From: Gonium pectorale
Lineage: Eukaryota; Chlorophyta; Chlorophyceae; Chlamydomonadales; Volvocaceae
Reading direction: 5' to 3'
Assembly (NCBI GenBank): GCA_001584585.1
Contig: LSYV01000041.1
Span: forward strand, 384,462 to 448,461
DNA: 64,000 nt
Part shown: in pieces, positions 45,901 to 56,146 of the stretch
Layout: every line of letters begins with the position of its first letter
Position numbering within the stretch: position 1 is the first letter of the stretch
Notes under the pieces: generated by a model
Seen by the model: the letters and a program-made list of their open reading frames with translations, nothing else
Databases searched by the model: none
Told to the model about the DNA's origin: nothing
Program-made: the position numbers and the translations under genes

Positions 45901-48900
45901 CCTGCTGGCTGCGGACACTGCAAAGGCACGTAAGGCGCTGGAGCAGTGGCGGTGCATGACTGTGAGCGACGCCAAGCTGGCGCGGCTGCTGCGCGAGGGT
46001 GCTAGCACGGGCGGGCTGGCGAAGGCCATCCAGGTGGGCGCGCTGCTCCCCCGGAACCATCAAAGTAGCGCCGGGCGGGCGCGGCGAGACGGGGCGCATG
46101 GGTAGGGCGGGGTTCAGAAGGCAGTCCACAGCACGGGCGATGGAACGAAGCGCCCACTGACCATGGCAACCTGGTTAGGCTTTTCGCTCGGACCCGATGG
46201 GCACAACCGTATTGGAGCGGTGCGTTGTGAACCGAGAGTTGAGTCTAAATCGTCGGGGTTACTGTATTCGGCCCCAGTCATTGCCTAGCTTCGTATGCTG
46301 GTCCTGTCGGCCCCAGTCATTGCCTAGCTTCGTATGCTGGTCCTGTCCCGCCACCTATGCAGTTTACATGGTTGCGTTCCCCAACCTTCTCTCCACAGGA
46401 AGCAGCCGCTTCGGGCGTGAAAGTGCAGCACGCGAAGCGTGTGCTAAAGCTGATGCAGGCGCTGGAGACAGCGCTTGCGTCCGCCAGTGGGGCCGACACC
46501 GGCGCCGCGGAGCGCCACTCGCTGGTCAAGTCCAAACTGGATGCTGCGGAGGCGGGTGGCGTAACGACCGGGCCACTGCCGGAGGCGGCGCGCCGCATGC
46601 TGACACGGCTTGCGGCCACCATCGCTCGCGAGGCGCTGGAGGCGGCTCTGAAGCCACACTCTGACTGGTCCATAAACCACCGCGTTAGCGTGCTGCGGGA
46701 GGCGCTGGAGAGGACGGAGGGAGTCCTAGGGGAGGAGGACGGAGCCGCCAGCGGCGCCGCCGATGTCAGCGAGCGCCCGCCGTCGCGGCAGCTCGCGAAC
46801 GGCACGGCGGGGTCGGGCGGGAAGGGCTCGGGCTCGTCCCGCGGAAAGCGGAGCAGCGGCGGCAGCAGCGGAAGCGGCGGCGACGTCCACGGGGGCCCGG
46901 AGGACAGCTGCGCGTCCGCTAGCACGGCTAGCACGCCGTCCTGCCTGGCCAGCTGCAGCACAAGCTGCAGCAGCAGCGGGAGTGGGAGCGCAGGCGGGAG
47001 CGGCCTGGCGGACGACGAGGTGGTGGTCGCGGTGAGGCGGGCGCGGAGAAGGCGGTGTGCAGGCTTCCAGTCAGAGCCCTTGCTTCAGGGCATAGGCTTC
47101 TGCTTGGCGGTCTAGCCTTGAGTCTGGCAGCCCAGTGCAATGGCACCTGGTTGTGCGCCCGTGTGGACGTTCGGGCGTCTGAACCGAAAGTTATCATGTT
47201 CCTATATGACGCAGGTCCGCGCGCTGGCCCGCAAGGCTCGGCTGGTCCTGGAGGAGGACCAAGCCGAGCTGGCGCGCATCGAGCGGGAGCGCCAAGAGGC
47301 GGAGCGAGCCCGCAAGGAGGCTCAGGAGCGGGAGCGCCAAGAGCGGCAGCGCCAGGAACAGGTGCGAGAGGTTTTTAGTATTGCAGGACGCATGGAGGTC
47401 GATGGGTCGGGCCGGACCGGCGGGCAAGGTTCCATATTCTGACTTGAAATGGGGCTTTGACGGATGCGCTGTGCGTTATGGCGTGTGCAGGAACGGCAGA
47501 AACGGGAGAAAGCCGAGGCAGCGGAGCGCGAGCGCGCTCTGGCTGACAAGCGCGAGAAGGCCAAGGCTGAGAAGGCGCGCCAACAGCAACAGCAGAAGCA
47601 GCAGCAACTAGAGCAGGCGCAGCAGCAGAAGAGCAAGGCGGCCGCAGCGGAGGCCTCGTCGGCGTCAGTCGCCGGAGGGACGGAGCGGGCAGGCGGCAAA
47701 GGCTCGAATGGCAAGCACGGCCAGGCGCGCGGCGCTAACTCGGCGGCTGCACAGGCGGCTGCGGCGGCGGCCGGGGCTTCCAACGGGCGCCCTGGTGCCG
47801 CTGCTGGCTCCGGGGCGAGTGCAGCAGGCAAGACCGGGCTGCAGCGCGATGCGCCGGTGCTGGCTCAGGCTGCGCCCCCTACAAGTGCGAAGCTGGCGGA
47901 CCCGCCCGCCGCCAACATGTTCACGGCCCCGGCGGGCCCAGCTGTAGCCGCTGCAGCGGCCGGCGCTGGCGTGCGCGACGGCGCGCCGCCAGCCAAGCAG
48001 CGGCCACGCCCCAGCGGCGGCGCGCAGGCCGCGATCGCCACTGCGCCCTGTACAGTCGTGTCTGCCGCGGCGGCTATTCACTCGCGTGGCGACTCGCTAG
48101 AGAGCTTGGGAGAGGTCGTCCACAAACTGAACAAGGACGTTATTGATGCCCTGGATATGGACAGCGACACTGTCCGTGGCCTTGCCCCCGGTCCCGCTGG
48201 CCCCAGCCCGGCCGTGGGGGCCGCCAGCGGCAGTGGCGGTGGCTCGACTGTGACCCCGCCTCTGGGCCGGGGCAGCGCCAGTGGGGGCGGCTCATTTGGT
48301 CGCAGTGGTTCGGGCGCGGCCGCGACGTTGGAGGGTGTGTTGGACCTGCCCCCGAGCCAGCGCACGTCATCCTTTATGAGCTCCGTGGCGTCGGCCGACG
48401 ACGTGATGTTACACGGCGTGGGAGGGCTTGGAGGCGGAGCGCCCGCCGGCGGCGGCTTGGGGTTCGGCTCCGCTCCTGGCGGTGCCGTGCTCGGCGGCGG
48501 CCCGTCTCTGAGCACCATCTCCACGGGCCAAGCGAGCACCGCCGATGGTGGTGGCAGCTCGGGCGGCGGCGCAGCTGTCGTCGCAGCGGAGGCGGGTGTA
48601 CGGACACCGCCGGCAGGCGCAGCTGCAGGCTCCGCCCTCGGCGGTGGCGGTCCGGTGAGCCCAGAACTTGGCCCCGCGTCCAGTGGCGCTGCCGCCGCCA
48701 ACAGCGTAGGCAGCACGGGCGCTACGCAGACCGCCAAGCCCCGCTTCGGTTTCGTAGACCTTGGCGGCGCCAGCTGGGGCCTGGACAGTCCGAGCTTTGG
48801 CCAGCTATCAGGAAATGCTGGCACGGGTGCTCTCTTCCCCTCCCTGCAGCCCTCGGGCATCGGCGATTACGGTGCCATACTCGGTGGCGCTAAGCCTGAA

Positions 48901-50553
48901 GCCGCCAACGGCTGGCCTACCGTGACGTCGCTAGGCGCGGGTACGGGAGTGGGCGTCGGCATAGGCTCAATGGCCTATGGCGGCCCGCTGGCGGGCCAGA
49001 ACGGCGGCCTGGTCGGCTCACCCGAGGACGATGCCGCGGCTGCGCTGCTGGCTGCGGCTGGCAGGCAGCCGGGCGCGGGTATGCAAGGCCCGGGGGGCGC
49101 CGGAGGGGCCGGTTCTGGAGGCCAGGCCGTGCTTGGCAGCGCCGGCGTAGGCAGCCTTGGCGGTCTACAGATTCTCACAGACGAGTCGTCGCTGGGGCCG
49201 TTGATGGGCGTGTCATTGGCCTCGCCCCGCAGCAGCGTGGGAGCTGCGGGCGCTGGTATACAGGGGCTGCTGCGGGTGAGACCACTGGGCGGCGCCGGCC
49301 AATTGGCGGGTGTCACGGGGCGGTCCAGCCTGACGCTTCAGGCGTCGCCGCCGTCGGTGCTGGCGTCTCAGCAGAACGGCGCTGGTGGCATGGGCGCGCG
49401 CTGCGGCTTTTGGACGCCGCCCTCCTTCCAGTCGGCGCAGGGCGACCTGGGGGCTGACGGCGGCGGCGCTGCCGCCACGGCAGCGGCTCTGGCGGGCGCG
49501 GGCCCAGGCCTTGGCGCCTCTTTGCAGCAGCAGCAGCAGCAGGCCGGCCTGCACCTGGTCCTTGGAGGAGGCGGAGGCGTGAACGGACTGCAGCTTGTGG
49601 ATTGGCCTCAGCAGCTGCAGCAGCAGCAGCTGGGACAGCAGCAGCTGCAGGAGCTGCCGGGCGGGCTTCAGCTGTTGCACCTCGGCCCCGGTACCGGCAC
49701 CACCTCGAGCACCATCTCCGGTGCCGTCGGCACCGGTGCACAGGTGCTGCGCGGCGCCGGGACGGCCGCCGTCAGCCGCATCTGCCGCTTCTTCCTGCAG
49801 GGCTACTGCCGCGACGGGGAGCGTTGCCGCTTCGCTCACCTTGGGGCCGCGCCCACCTCCCCTCCCACCGGCCGTGGCGGCGCCCTCACGGCTGCGCAAC
49901 TGATGCAACTGGGCGCCTCCGCGCATGCTCAGCACCAGATGCTATCTCAAACTGGCGGCAGCGGGACCGCCGCTGCCGGCGGCGGCGGGTTCGGCCCTTC
50001 TATGCAGGGGGGTGGCGGGCCAACCGGCGGCGGTGGGCTGATTGTGGCAAACGTCGGTCAGGGCAGCGCCGTGGGGAGCTTCGCGTTTGGGGCGCCGGGC
50101 GCTGAGGCATTCGCGCCGCTCGGTGGCGAGCTGCACGCCAAGGCTGCCGGGCGCCTGGGAATGGGCATGGGCGGGCCCGCTGGTGGCAGCGGTGGTGCCA
50201 GCATGGCGGGCCTCTCCGCTGCTCTGCCGGTCGGCATGTCGGCGGGCGGTGGTGGGAGCGGCAGTGGTACCCCCGGCCTCGTGGGACAGCAACAAACGCT
50301 CCAAATACGCGACAACACCACCGGCGCCACCTTCCCAGCCATCCTCAGCCCCGTGGCGCAGATAGGCGCCGGTCAGCAGGCGCTGCCAGTAGCACCGCCC
50401 GGCGCCACTGGCGCTGCGACCCTGCAGGCCCCGCAGTCGCCCCAGCAGCAGCAACAGCAGCTGCTGCTGTCGCTGCCTGATGACCTGACCTTTTCACCGC
50501 CGCCGGCCGCGGGGCCCCTGCAGGGAGCAGGCGCGGGCTCGAAGAAGAAGTGA
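39946..50553 (+). CDS. Large ankyrin / coiled-coil / CCCH zinc-finger protein, 18 exons, ~2356 aa
   Basis: Exons: 39946-39989, 40147-40327, 40455-40564, 40852-41035, 41332-41433, 41606-41916, 42108-42378, 42510-42626, 42807-42911, 43110-43292, 43488-43754, 43992-44699, 44900-45226, 45479-45643, 45881-46033, 46399-47031, 47215-47361, 47491-50553; all in phase, 7071 bases. The start context is GAAAGATGG. Residues 174-235 contain two ankyrin-like repeats (GATPLHCAALRGN; LLYCGADPTLKT). A hydrophobic segment (about 278-301, FFCFRVGLFSWLRLVLF) could span a membrane. Alanine-rich helices follow, then a charged coiled coil with polyQ (about 1288-1390), a long Gly/Ala/Ser-rich low-complexity region, and one CCCH finger C-x7-C-x5-C-x3-H (C2101, C2109, C2115, H2119; ICRFFLQGYCRDGERCRFAH). 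A single finger of this kind usually binds RNA. I do not know an orthologue; two adjacent genes remain possible but nothing interrupts the frame. Confidence 0.75.
43791..43810 (+). repeat. (GTAGG)4 short tandem repeat
   Basis: Four perfect GTAGG units lie in the intron after exon 11 of the CCCH-finger gene. They resemble telomere-like repeats but are too few to suggest an interstitial telomere. Confidence 0.9.
46269..46346 (+). repeat. Perfect 39-bp tandem duplication
   Basis: Two identical 39-base units starting CGGCCCCAGTCATTGCC stand head to tail in the intron before exon 16 of the CCCH-finger gene. Identity of the copies suggests a recent event or an assembly artefact. Confidence 0.9.
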
Positions 50554-52083
50554 CGAGGAGAGGCATGCCGGCTGGGCGCGTCTGGTGGCAGGCGCGCGCT
50601 GTCAGCGGGGACTGGCTGACGAAGCTGTATACGTCTGTGCTTGCTTGGCAGACGGTGGGAGTCGGATGAAAGGATCGGCAAGCTCCTCAACTGCACGTCT
50701 GCACAAAGCTAACGAGTCGGATTCGTGCGTAAATCATGTTCAGCAGTTGCAGGACCCTGGGGACGGGCTGAAGGTATGCTCAGCAGGGGAGTCGGGTGAG
50801 GTAGCAGCCAGCTGTGCACAACTGAAACAGGTTTGGTAGGGTAGTAGCATCGTCGCAGATTGCTTGCTCGGGCTGTGGCTATGCTTTGAGGCCGGCGGCG
50901 TGGCCTGTCGCGTGCCTGCCCTGCGTATGGGAGTACTTGCCTTTGCTTCATCCGCCCTGCGATGTACGTATGGTGGATGTTTTACATGACCCGGTAATCT
51001 CAGGTAGCCTCAGCGTTGCCTGCCACTTAGGACGAAAAGGATACCCGCAAAGAGTTTGGGAGGCTGGCTGTGCTTTACCGATGCGCAGCTGATGTGTTAT
51101 GGTTGATACCTGCTGTCATGGCAAACTGTACGGCTGTAGGCCTTGCGGCCAGCGTCGGTTGGGTGCCTGCATTGCACCCTCGGCTGCAGCCGCACGGTTC
51201 GTTAAACGGCCGCTCCACTGACGGTCTGCTCCCTCGCTTCTTAGCAGCAAGTTCTAGCAACGAACGAACCGATGTGTCCAAATAATGAATACGTATGTCG
51301 CACAGAAAGGAAAGTGTTCTGCGCGCGAAGCAGGCGTATGCTTGGCACGGCGCGGGGCTCTGGGGCCTCTGGGGCGCCAGCAATCGTCGTCCCGCGCTGA
51401 TATTGGTTTGTGTTTTGTTCATGGATGGCGGGGACGGAGTGTTGTGGAGTGGGCCATCTCGGTGCAACTCAAGTGCGACATTCCAATGTGCAGTTTGCCA
51501 GCAAGTCCGTACCCAGAGCGCCTTTGGCTCTTTCGCAAGTGCGTCACTGTGTGCGCCTCATGCAAGACACTCCCGGTGGGCTTTGCACTGCACCGCTTAC
51601 ATGGCGTAGCTTGATTGGGCGCGCCGCGCACCAAGAGGGACGGGAGCGAGTTGCGAAGGGTGGCTCTGAAAGGTGGTTGGCTCGCAGGGCATTTAGGTTC
51701 AGCGGCTCACGAACGGTCGTTGGTGTTAGTGGTTATGTGCGTTTATGTGGAGCCCTGGGCTGTCGTACTTTCGGCGCTGGTAGCCATCCAGGTCCAAACG
51801 TGATGGTATATGGCGCTGCAGCACGGGCCGCCGGTTGGTTGTTGACTGGAGGGTGGGGCATGGAGACGGAGGTGGTCGAACGGTTAGGGTATTCGAGTTC
51901 GGGTACAGTACGGTGCGAGTCGCGCGCGAGGATGCGGTCCGTATGCATGGCGGCTTGCAGTTAACCAGGCTATCACAACTGCCGTTTTATAACGGGGCAG
52001 CGGCACTTCTGGATGCGTGCCACGCGTACGTCTACGCCTCCGAGGGTCTTCCCAGTTCTGGGTCGGGTCCAGTCTGAGTTTCG
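50554..52083 (+). other. Probable long 3' UTR of the CCCH-finger gene; no other gene seen
   Basis: Only motif-free open frames are present. The first TGTAA after the stop at 50553 is at 52084, implying a 3' UTR of up to 1.5 kb or a missed signal variant. Confidence 0.3.
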
Positions 52084-52088
52084 TGTAA
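52084..52088 (+). terminator. Candidate poly(A) signal TGTAA for the CCCH-finger gene
   Basis: First plus-strand TGTAA after the stop codon, 1.53 kb away. It is assigned by position only. Confidence 0.25.
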
Positions 52089-52827
52089 TGCGTACTTAAC
52101 GCGAACTTCAAAGATGAACTCGAGGAACCGGAATCGGGTCCGCTGGACCAGCCAGATACGGCTGACTTGATCTGAAAACCTGCGTGCAACCTCGCGGACC
52201 AAATTTTCTCCCCTCCCAAGCTTCAATTGACAATATGGAGAGCGCCAAGGTTGGCCGTTGGCCAGCAGCGCTGGGAGAGAACGTAATGCCAAGATTGTTT
52301 GCCGCTGAACGACAGGTATGGAACAAAGTGCGGTGATCTGTCTGACAACAGGCGAATCTAGTCTGCCCGGCCTGACCGACCGCCGAATTACAGAGAAAGC
52401 CCTAACTGGCCGTACATAGCGCTGTCGCCAGCAGACTGACCAGCGGTAGGGGTCCATTGACGCGGGCACCGTAGCGGAGGCTCCCATCCACGTCCTAGTC
52501 AACCACAGCGTCGCGCTCCGCGACGCCTGGGAGGTGCTGCGCAGCCGGCCGGATGCCAGCACCACCGGCCCGTCGAAGTACACCAACCCGGTCATCATCG
52601 CAGGGGCCACCCGTGGCTGGGCGGGATGGGCGTCGATAGCTCCCGGCGCCGCAACCACCAACGCGGCCGGCGCCGCAACCACCAACGCGGCCGGCGCCGC
52701 GAGCTGTCGGCTCTGGCTGTGGTGCGTGCTCCAGCCCGCAGCACAACATGACGGGCACCTCCATGCCCTCGCCCCAGGTGCCCCAGGTGCGTGGGCGGGC
52801 GGGTGCGGGCGGAGGGAGCGAAGTGCA

Positions 52828-52865
52828 GGTTCCTCTCTCTGTGCAGATTTCTCTTTTTTTGTGCA
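52828..52865 (-). repeat. Weak partial copy of the dispersed repeat
   Basis: The reverse complement resembles the AATCTGCAGAGAAAGAGGGA end of the repeat, with several mismatches (TGTGCAGATTTCTCTTTTTT on the forward strand). Confidence 0.35.
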
Positions 52866-53181
52866 GTCATAGGTGATGCGGTTGTACGCAGCTCCTAGCA
52901 GTGTAAGGAGCATGTACCGGTCTGTGTGAGAAAGGTGCCATATGACATGACGAGACTTTCTTGCAGTTACAATACCACCGCGGATCAAACCTCAACGACC
53001 ATCGCACCCTCCCGACCTCAAAACAGGCCCGTTACGGTGGTGCTGACGTGGTACGACTTCCCTGCCGAAGTCAACGGCGACAAGCAGCTAGTCACCGACC
53101 TGGACCTCATCGTATAGTACGGTTCGGCGGGCGCCACCTCGGAAGTCCGTGTCGTACTGGGCAACAATGCCGAAGGCGCCG

Positions 53182-53270
53182 GTGAGCCACAATGGCGGGG
53201 GAGATGGCAGATTCAGTGAGAAGGCATTCTCAGCGTGTTGGGCTCTGGCTGCCAGGCGGTCGCCCGAATG
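53182..53270 (+). repeat. Intron sequence shared with 63312-63394
   Basis: Starting exactly at a GTGAGCC donor, these bases are nearly identical to 63312-63394, apart from a small indel (ATTCAG present here) and a few substitutions. The flanking exons of the two copies encode different parts of the subtilase. Confidence 0.85.
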
Positions 53271-53955
53271 TGATGGCGCAACTTGCCGCGTCCGGGTCGC
53301 TCCCCAACAGCACCACATGCAGTCTCTTGTCTCGGCTTCACCCGCGCCCCCTCAACTTCGCGACCCGTTTCCCTTCTTCACTGCCCCTCAACTTCCCTGC
53401 TCGCATGTGTTCGCGACCCGCGCAGCCCCCCCCCCCACACACACACACGCGCGATCCGTTTCCCGTTCCGTATTACCCCCACACACGCGCACCTGTCAAC
53501 ACGGTGGAGTGGGTGGTGCTGTCGGCCCCGCCGGCGGGGGCAGCGATGAACGTGATGGTGTGGGCGGCGCGGACCGCCTCGCCGCTCCTCAGCGTCCCCG
53601 ATGCGCGCCTGTCGCAGCGCTTCGCGGTGGCGGCGGTGGGACACATCGCCCGGACATGAGGATGAGCCGTCAGGTGTACCTGGTAGCTGCAGGTAGCGCA
53701 TGTCTTGTGTGTATTTGGACTAAGTACTGACTTCCCGATGTACCGGAAGCGGTTTTGGAAGTGGATAAGAATTGCAGTGCAAGAGCCTTGTTTATACGGC
53801 ACTTGCCGGAGGCCAAGCGCTGTGGCCAAGCGCCACAGCTTGCCTGCTGAAAGACCAATTGTAAGTTACAAGCCGTAGTCTGTCGCGTCTCTGACCCTGC
53901 GTGCCCTGAAGGCACACGTCGCTCCACCAGCTCCAGCTGTGTGAGAGTAGCCTGA

Positions 53956-54098
53956 TGGTAAGCCGGTCTTTGGGGGTTTGGGGGCTGGGACGAACGTCAC
54001 ATGTCTTGCTCTGTACCCGCCCGCCCTATTGGAAACGTCGCGCCTTCGGGCGTGTATGACCGTAGAGGCGGGCTCCCTCTTTCTCTGCAGATTTCTCC
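53956..54098 (-). repeat. Dispersed ~148-bp repeat, near-complete inverted copy
   Basis: The reverse complement aligns along its length with 10353-10500, sharing CTGCAGAGAAAGAGGGAGCC, the CATACACGCCCGAAGG segment, GGGCGGGCGGGTACA and the end word AAAGACCGGCTTACCA. Confidence 0.75.
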
Positions 54099-55683
54099 TT
54101 TTTAGTAGCTCATTGCGCCACGCCCCTGGTCCGAGACAGAGGCCGCACGCATCCTGTCATGACAGTGTCGCGCGCCACGTACGTGTGGCAGTGTGGGGTA
54201 GGTAGCACGCGTTTGCTCAGAATGGAAGATTCTAGACATTCGACATCACGATGGACGGGTTCCGCTGGCCAGCCGTGTGGCCAGCTGCTACTGCCTAGGG
54301 AGTCCTGCGCATGCACGTAATTGGTTCGTAGTGCAGTAAACGGGCCCGACAGGGGCGCGCGCGATGCCGTAGTTCGCCGTCGTCGCAGCCGGCGCCCAGG
54401 GACATAGGCCGTGTCCCATAGGCGGGCTATTGGCGTCCCGCCCTGGACGACAGCATCAGCCGTGCAGCCCGGTCGGGTTATGATCTCATGATAGGGACCG
54501 GCTTTGCGTGCCGGGAGAGCACGGCTCTCCCATGTGTGGCAAGCAAACGCACATCATCCTTGGGCTGAGGAACGGTGGCGGTGGGAACTCGTCCAGCCCG
54601 GCCCAAGCACGAGTGCCGAGCTGCCGACTCCACCAGCTGATTCCCGCTGGTTCAGACTCTGAGCGCGGCTGGGCGGAATCCACACTCCCGCCGGTCGCGA
54701 TCCAGGCTCCCGTAAGTCAGAATCCCCACCCCCTAAGGCCGGGACTAAGGAACCGACTACAGCGCAACCAGATGCCGGAGCACCACGTAAGTACAAGCAG
54801 GAGTCCCGCGACACCGGCCCTGGGTGTTCTCATCTCATGTCATCCCTCCGTATGCAAGAACCTCAGCAACCCCATAAATTCCCTTTGGCTATGCCCGCGA
54901 CAGACTTGGGGCCGCACCGTTCGAGAGCGCCGAGCAGGATGGTGTGCCTGGGTGGGGCGTGGTGCTTGGGTTACCAGCTTGTGACACAGGTCTGCAAGCA
55001 CATTGCTGTGAGGACACTCACACTGGCCTTCTTTTCATTCGGTCGTCCATCATGTCAAGTTGCCAACAACCATCCAGCCATGTGACCTCATCCATGCCTG
55101 CCTGTCCGTGCACACGACACCATAGCGCCTTCCCTGCCCGGCGCTAGGTGCCATGGCCGACCCGGCATCAACACCAACGCCCTTGCACAACCCGTGCCGT
55201 AATCGAGCCGTACCGCAGGGACTGCACTCAGCTCGTGACTCCATGCGCGCGAGCGCGCCCCCCCCCCTCCACCCCTCCCCCTCCCCTCCCCCCCAGGCTG
55301 TCGAACCCGACATCTTCCGTGTCACGCCTTACCATGTGCGGTACGACAAACTATGTGCAGCAGGCGACCAAAGAGATGCCTTCAGAGCCACAAAAGACAG
55401 CGCCAGACACGCGCCTTGGCTCCCTTATCCACCGATAAACTGATCCGGCTCCAGGGCGCCGCCTGATACCTCAGGGACCACGGCCATTGCGAACCGTATG
55501 CTGTCTACGCGGCGGTTTGCGTGACTTCTAAACTACATACAAGTGCCTGGCTACAACGCTAGCCAGGCGCCACACTCGCAAACCCACACCGTTGACCCGT
55601 GGCTCGTCGATGGACATGCTCTGTCGCGACAGCCGGCCACAAGTGCTGCGCACGACAAAAGCAAAATAGATAGGCTGCCTCAA
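54099..55683. other. No recognisable gene; one exon-like piece
   Basis: A plus-strand piece at about 55297-55443 follows a pyrimidine tract and CAG, and reads AVEPDIFRVTPYHVRYDKLC before ending at a stop. It could be the last exon of an unseen or dead gene, but I find no upstream exon to join it to. Nothing else is supported. Confidence 0.35.
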
Positions 55684-55688
55684 TTACA
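55684..55688 (-). terminator. Candidate poly(A) signal TGTAA for the kinase-like gene
   Basis: The forward strand reads TTACA, 460 bases beyond the stop codon at 56147. It is the first such pentamer on that strand. Confidence 0.4.
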
Positions 55689-55690
55689 CA

Positions 55691-55730
55691 CCTGAACGTG
55701 CGACGTTTCCAGTAGGGCGCCGGGTGCAAG
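55691..55730 (+). repeat. Weak partial copy of the dispersed repeat
   Basis: The stretch with GCGACGTTTCCAGTAGGGCG resembles the middle of the repeat at 10353-10500 (GCGACGCTTCCGGTAGGGCG), then diverges. Confidence 0.4.
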
Positions 55731-56146
55731 GCTGCCGGGCCCCCCCTCTCAGGGTGCCTGAGTGAAGGGCCCGCTGCAGCGCCACGCCCAACAGTGTCGT
55801 GTGGGTGCCGTACTGGGCGTGCCCGGGCGTTTTCACAAGTGGTGCCAGCCACGCCACACGCATCGGCCTCTAACCTCCACCCGGCTGGGCCTGCGCCCGG
55901 CGCTCCACCGCCCAACCGCTCCCCTCCATTCTGCGCACTATCCCTTCATGTCCAAGGCGCCGCAACGACCGCCAACACGCCAGCTGTGTGTGCACCCCGC
56001 CGCAGTGTCCTTCTCGGCGCGGCAGCCCCTCACCCCACGCCACGCTCGCCCTCTTCGGCGCCGCTTCGCCACCTCTCCACGGGGGGTGCTCACCGCCTCG
56101 TCCTCCGCCGACCCGTGGGTCCAGCGCGCAGCAGCAGTGACCTAAC

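Larger units (their letters stand above)
52459..53659 (+). pseudogene. Subtilisin-like protease fragment (C-terminal part), broken
   Basis: An exon-like piece from about 52971 reads YNTTADQTSTT...VTVVLTWYDFPAEV...QLVTDLDLIV, the segment that follows the catalytic domain in many S8 subtilases (pattern V-T-L-x-W-x-D-x-P...L-V-x-D-L-D-L). It is interrupted by an in-frame TAG at 53115-53117, after which the same frame continues YGSAGATSEVRVVLGNNAEG to a donor at 53182. A last piece (53497-53659) reads NTVEWVVLSAPPAGAAMNV and ends at TGA, but no AG acceptor is seen close before it. The upstream part (52459-52822) is a copy of 61678-62006 and contains an internal duplicated CGGCCGGCGCCGCAACCACC-type block. 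No Asp, His or Ser box is present. I take it as a decayed partial copy. Confidence 0.7.

Noticed and set aside
48078..48860. 260-codon minus-strand Pro/Ala-rich open frame.
   Set aside because: It is antisense to the Gly/Ala-rich last exon of the CCCH-finger gene.
55297..55443. Exon-like piece AVEPDIFRVTPYHVRYDKLC after a pyrimidine tract.
   Set aside because: No upstream exon or start was found and no domain is recognised, so it is noted only in the intergenic entry.
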